Source: Paracoccaceae bacterium (GTDB lineage Bacteria > Pseudomonadota > Alphaproteobacteria > Rhodobacterales > Rhodobacteraceae). Taken from it: a stretch of 6,204 nt of DNA. The notes below the pieces were generated by a model that saw only the letters and a list, made by a program, of their open reading frames with translations, did no database searches and was not told the DNA's origin. Position numbers and translations under genes: made by a program. The DNA is taken from contig SLKB01000408.1 in the NCBI GenBank assembly GCA_007134805.1, forward strand, positions 1-6,204. Direction: 5' to 3'. Below, piece after piece: positions 6,101 to 6,204 of the stretch. The stretch's first letter is position 1; each line of letters starts with the position of its first letter.

Positions 6101-6123
6101 GCGCCGATCCGCGCTACCGGCGC
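6101..6123 (+). repeat. 6-bp stem inverted repeat just upstream of the methyltransferase start
   Basis: GCGCCG (6101-6106) and CGGCGC (6118-6123) are perfect complements around an 11-base loop. No T-run follows, so it is not a typical intrinsic terminator. It ends 4 bases before ATG 6128 and would cover the place where a Shine-Dalgarno should be. In such GC-rich sequence chance is plausible. Confidence 0.3.
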
Positions 6124-6127
6124 AGGC

Positions 6128-6204
6128 ATGAGCGCACGCGTCTTTCCGATCTTTCTGGTCTGCCTGCCGGGGCTGGAGCCGCAGCTGGCCTCCGAGGCGC
6201 GCGA
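6128..6204 (+). CDS. Probable THUMP-domain class I SAM-dependent RNA methyltransferase, RlmL-type (N-terminus only)
   Basis: Twenty-five codons reach the window edge. The peptide MSARVFPIFLVCLPGLEPQL resembles the N-terminus of the RlmL/YcbY-like 23S rRNA guanine-N2 methyltransferases, whose first strand commonly reads like (F)LVxxPGLEPxLAxEA. It continues with ASEAR in good agreement. The gene follows the dehydratase after a 51-base gap on the same strand, so co-transcription is likely. No strong Shine-Dalgarno precedes ATG 6128, only GCAGG directly adjacent, and a small inverted repeat overlaps that region. The call rests on a short N-terminal match, and the THUMP and catalytic domains lie outside the window. 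Confidence 0.65.
   Translation, partial: MSARVFPIFLVCLPGLEPQLASEAR

Noticed and set aside
6077..6127. Possible intrinsic terminator between the dehydratase and methyltransferase genes
   Set aside because: The only stem (6101-6123) has no following T-run and sits too close to the next start codon.
1..6204. Mobile element, CRISPR, toxin-antitoxin, phage or defence system
   Set aside because: No terminal repeats, transposase or integrase motifs, repeat arrays or small paired genes were seen. All genes belong to ordinary chromosomal families with uniform base composition.

Overview
The window looks like ordinary chromosome from a GC-rich alphaproteobacterium, probably a Rhodobacteraceae/Paracoccus-like organism. 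I infer this from the strong G/C preference at third codon positions, the compact layout with 4-20 base gene overlaps, and the kinds of proteins encoded. I see no tRNA, rRNA, insertion sequence, CRISPR array, phage gene or attachment site, and base and codon use look even throughout. I found no convincing new defence or mobile system. The points worth a second look are small regulatory structures and a few enzymes of uncertain specificity.

Layout. Bases 1-467 (minus) hold the N-terminal part of an NADPH-dependent FMN reductase-type flavoprotein. A 133-base divergent region (468-600) follows, with a 10-bp palindrome and a paired TTGCG/CGCAA inverted repeat that ends exactly at a strong ribosome binding site. 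Bases 601-2253 (plus) encode a 550-residue thiamine diphosphate enzyme of the acetolactate synthase superfamily. It is probably not the biosynthetic IlvB enzyme. Its 3' end overlaps by 16 bases the 3' end of rsmD (2238-2807, minus). rsmD is translationally coupled (ATGA overlap) to an upstream NADH:ferredoxin-reductase-like flavoprotein (2804-4006, minus).

A second divergent region (4007-4090) carries a perfect 7+7 bp inverted repeat. It separates the flavoprotein from a plus-strand run: a Prx5/type II peroxiredoxin (4091-4612), a FemAB-like/DUF482 GNAT-fold protein (4609-5808, overlapping by 4 bases), a pterin-4a-carbinolamine dehydratase (5789-6076, overlapping by 20 bases), and the first 25 codons of a probable THUMP/RlmL-type rRNA methyltransferase (6128 to the window edge).

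How the genes may work together. Three of the genes (FMN reductase, ferredoxin-reductase-like flavoprotein, peroxiredoxin) are redox proteins, and two of them share one divergent control region. Two others modify rRNA (rsmD and the partial methyltransferase). Beyond likely co-transcription, the sequence does not show a single shared pathway.
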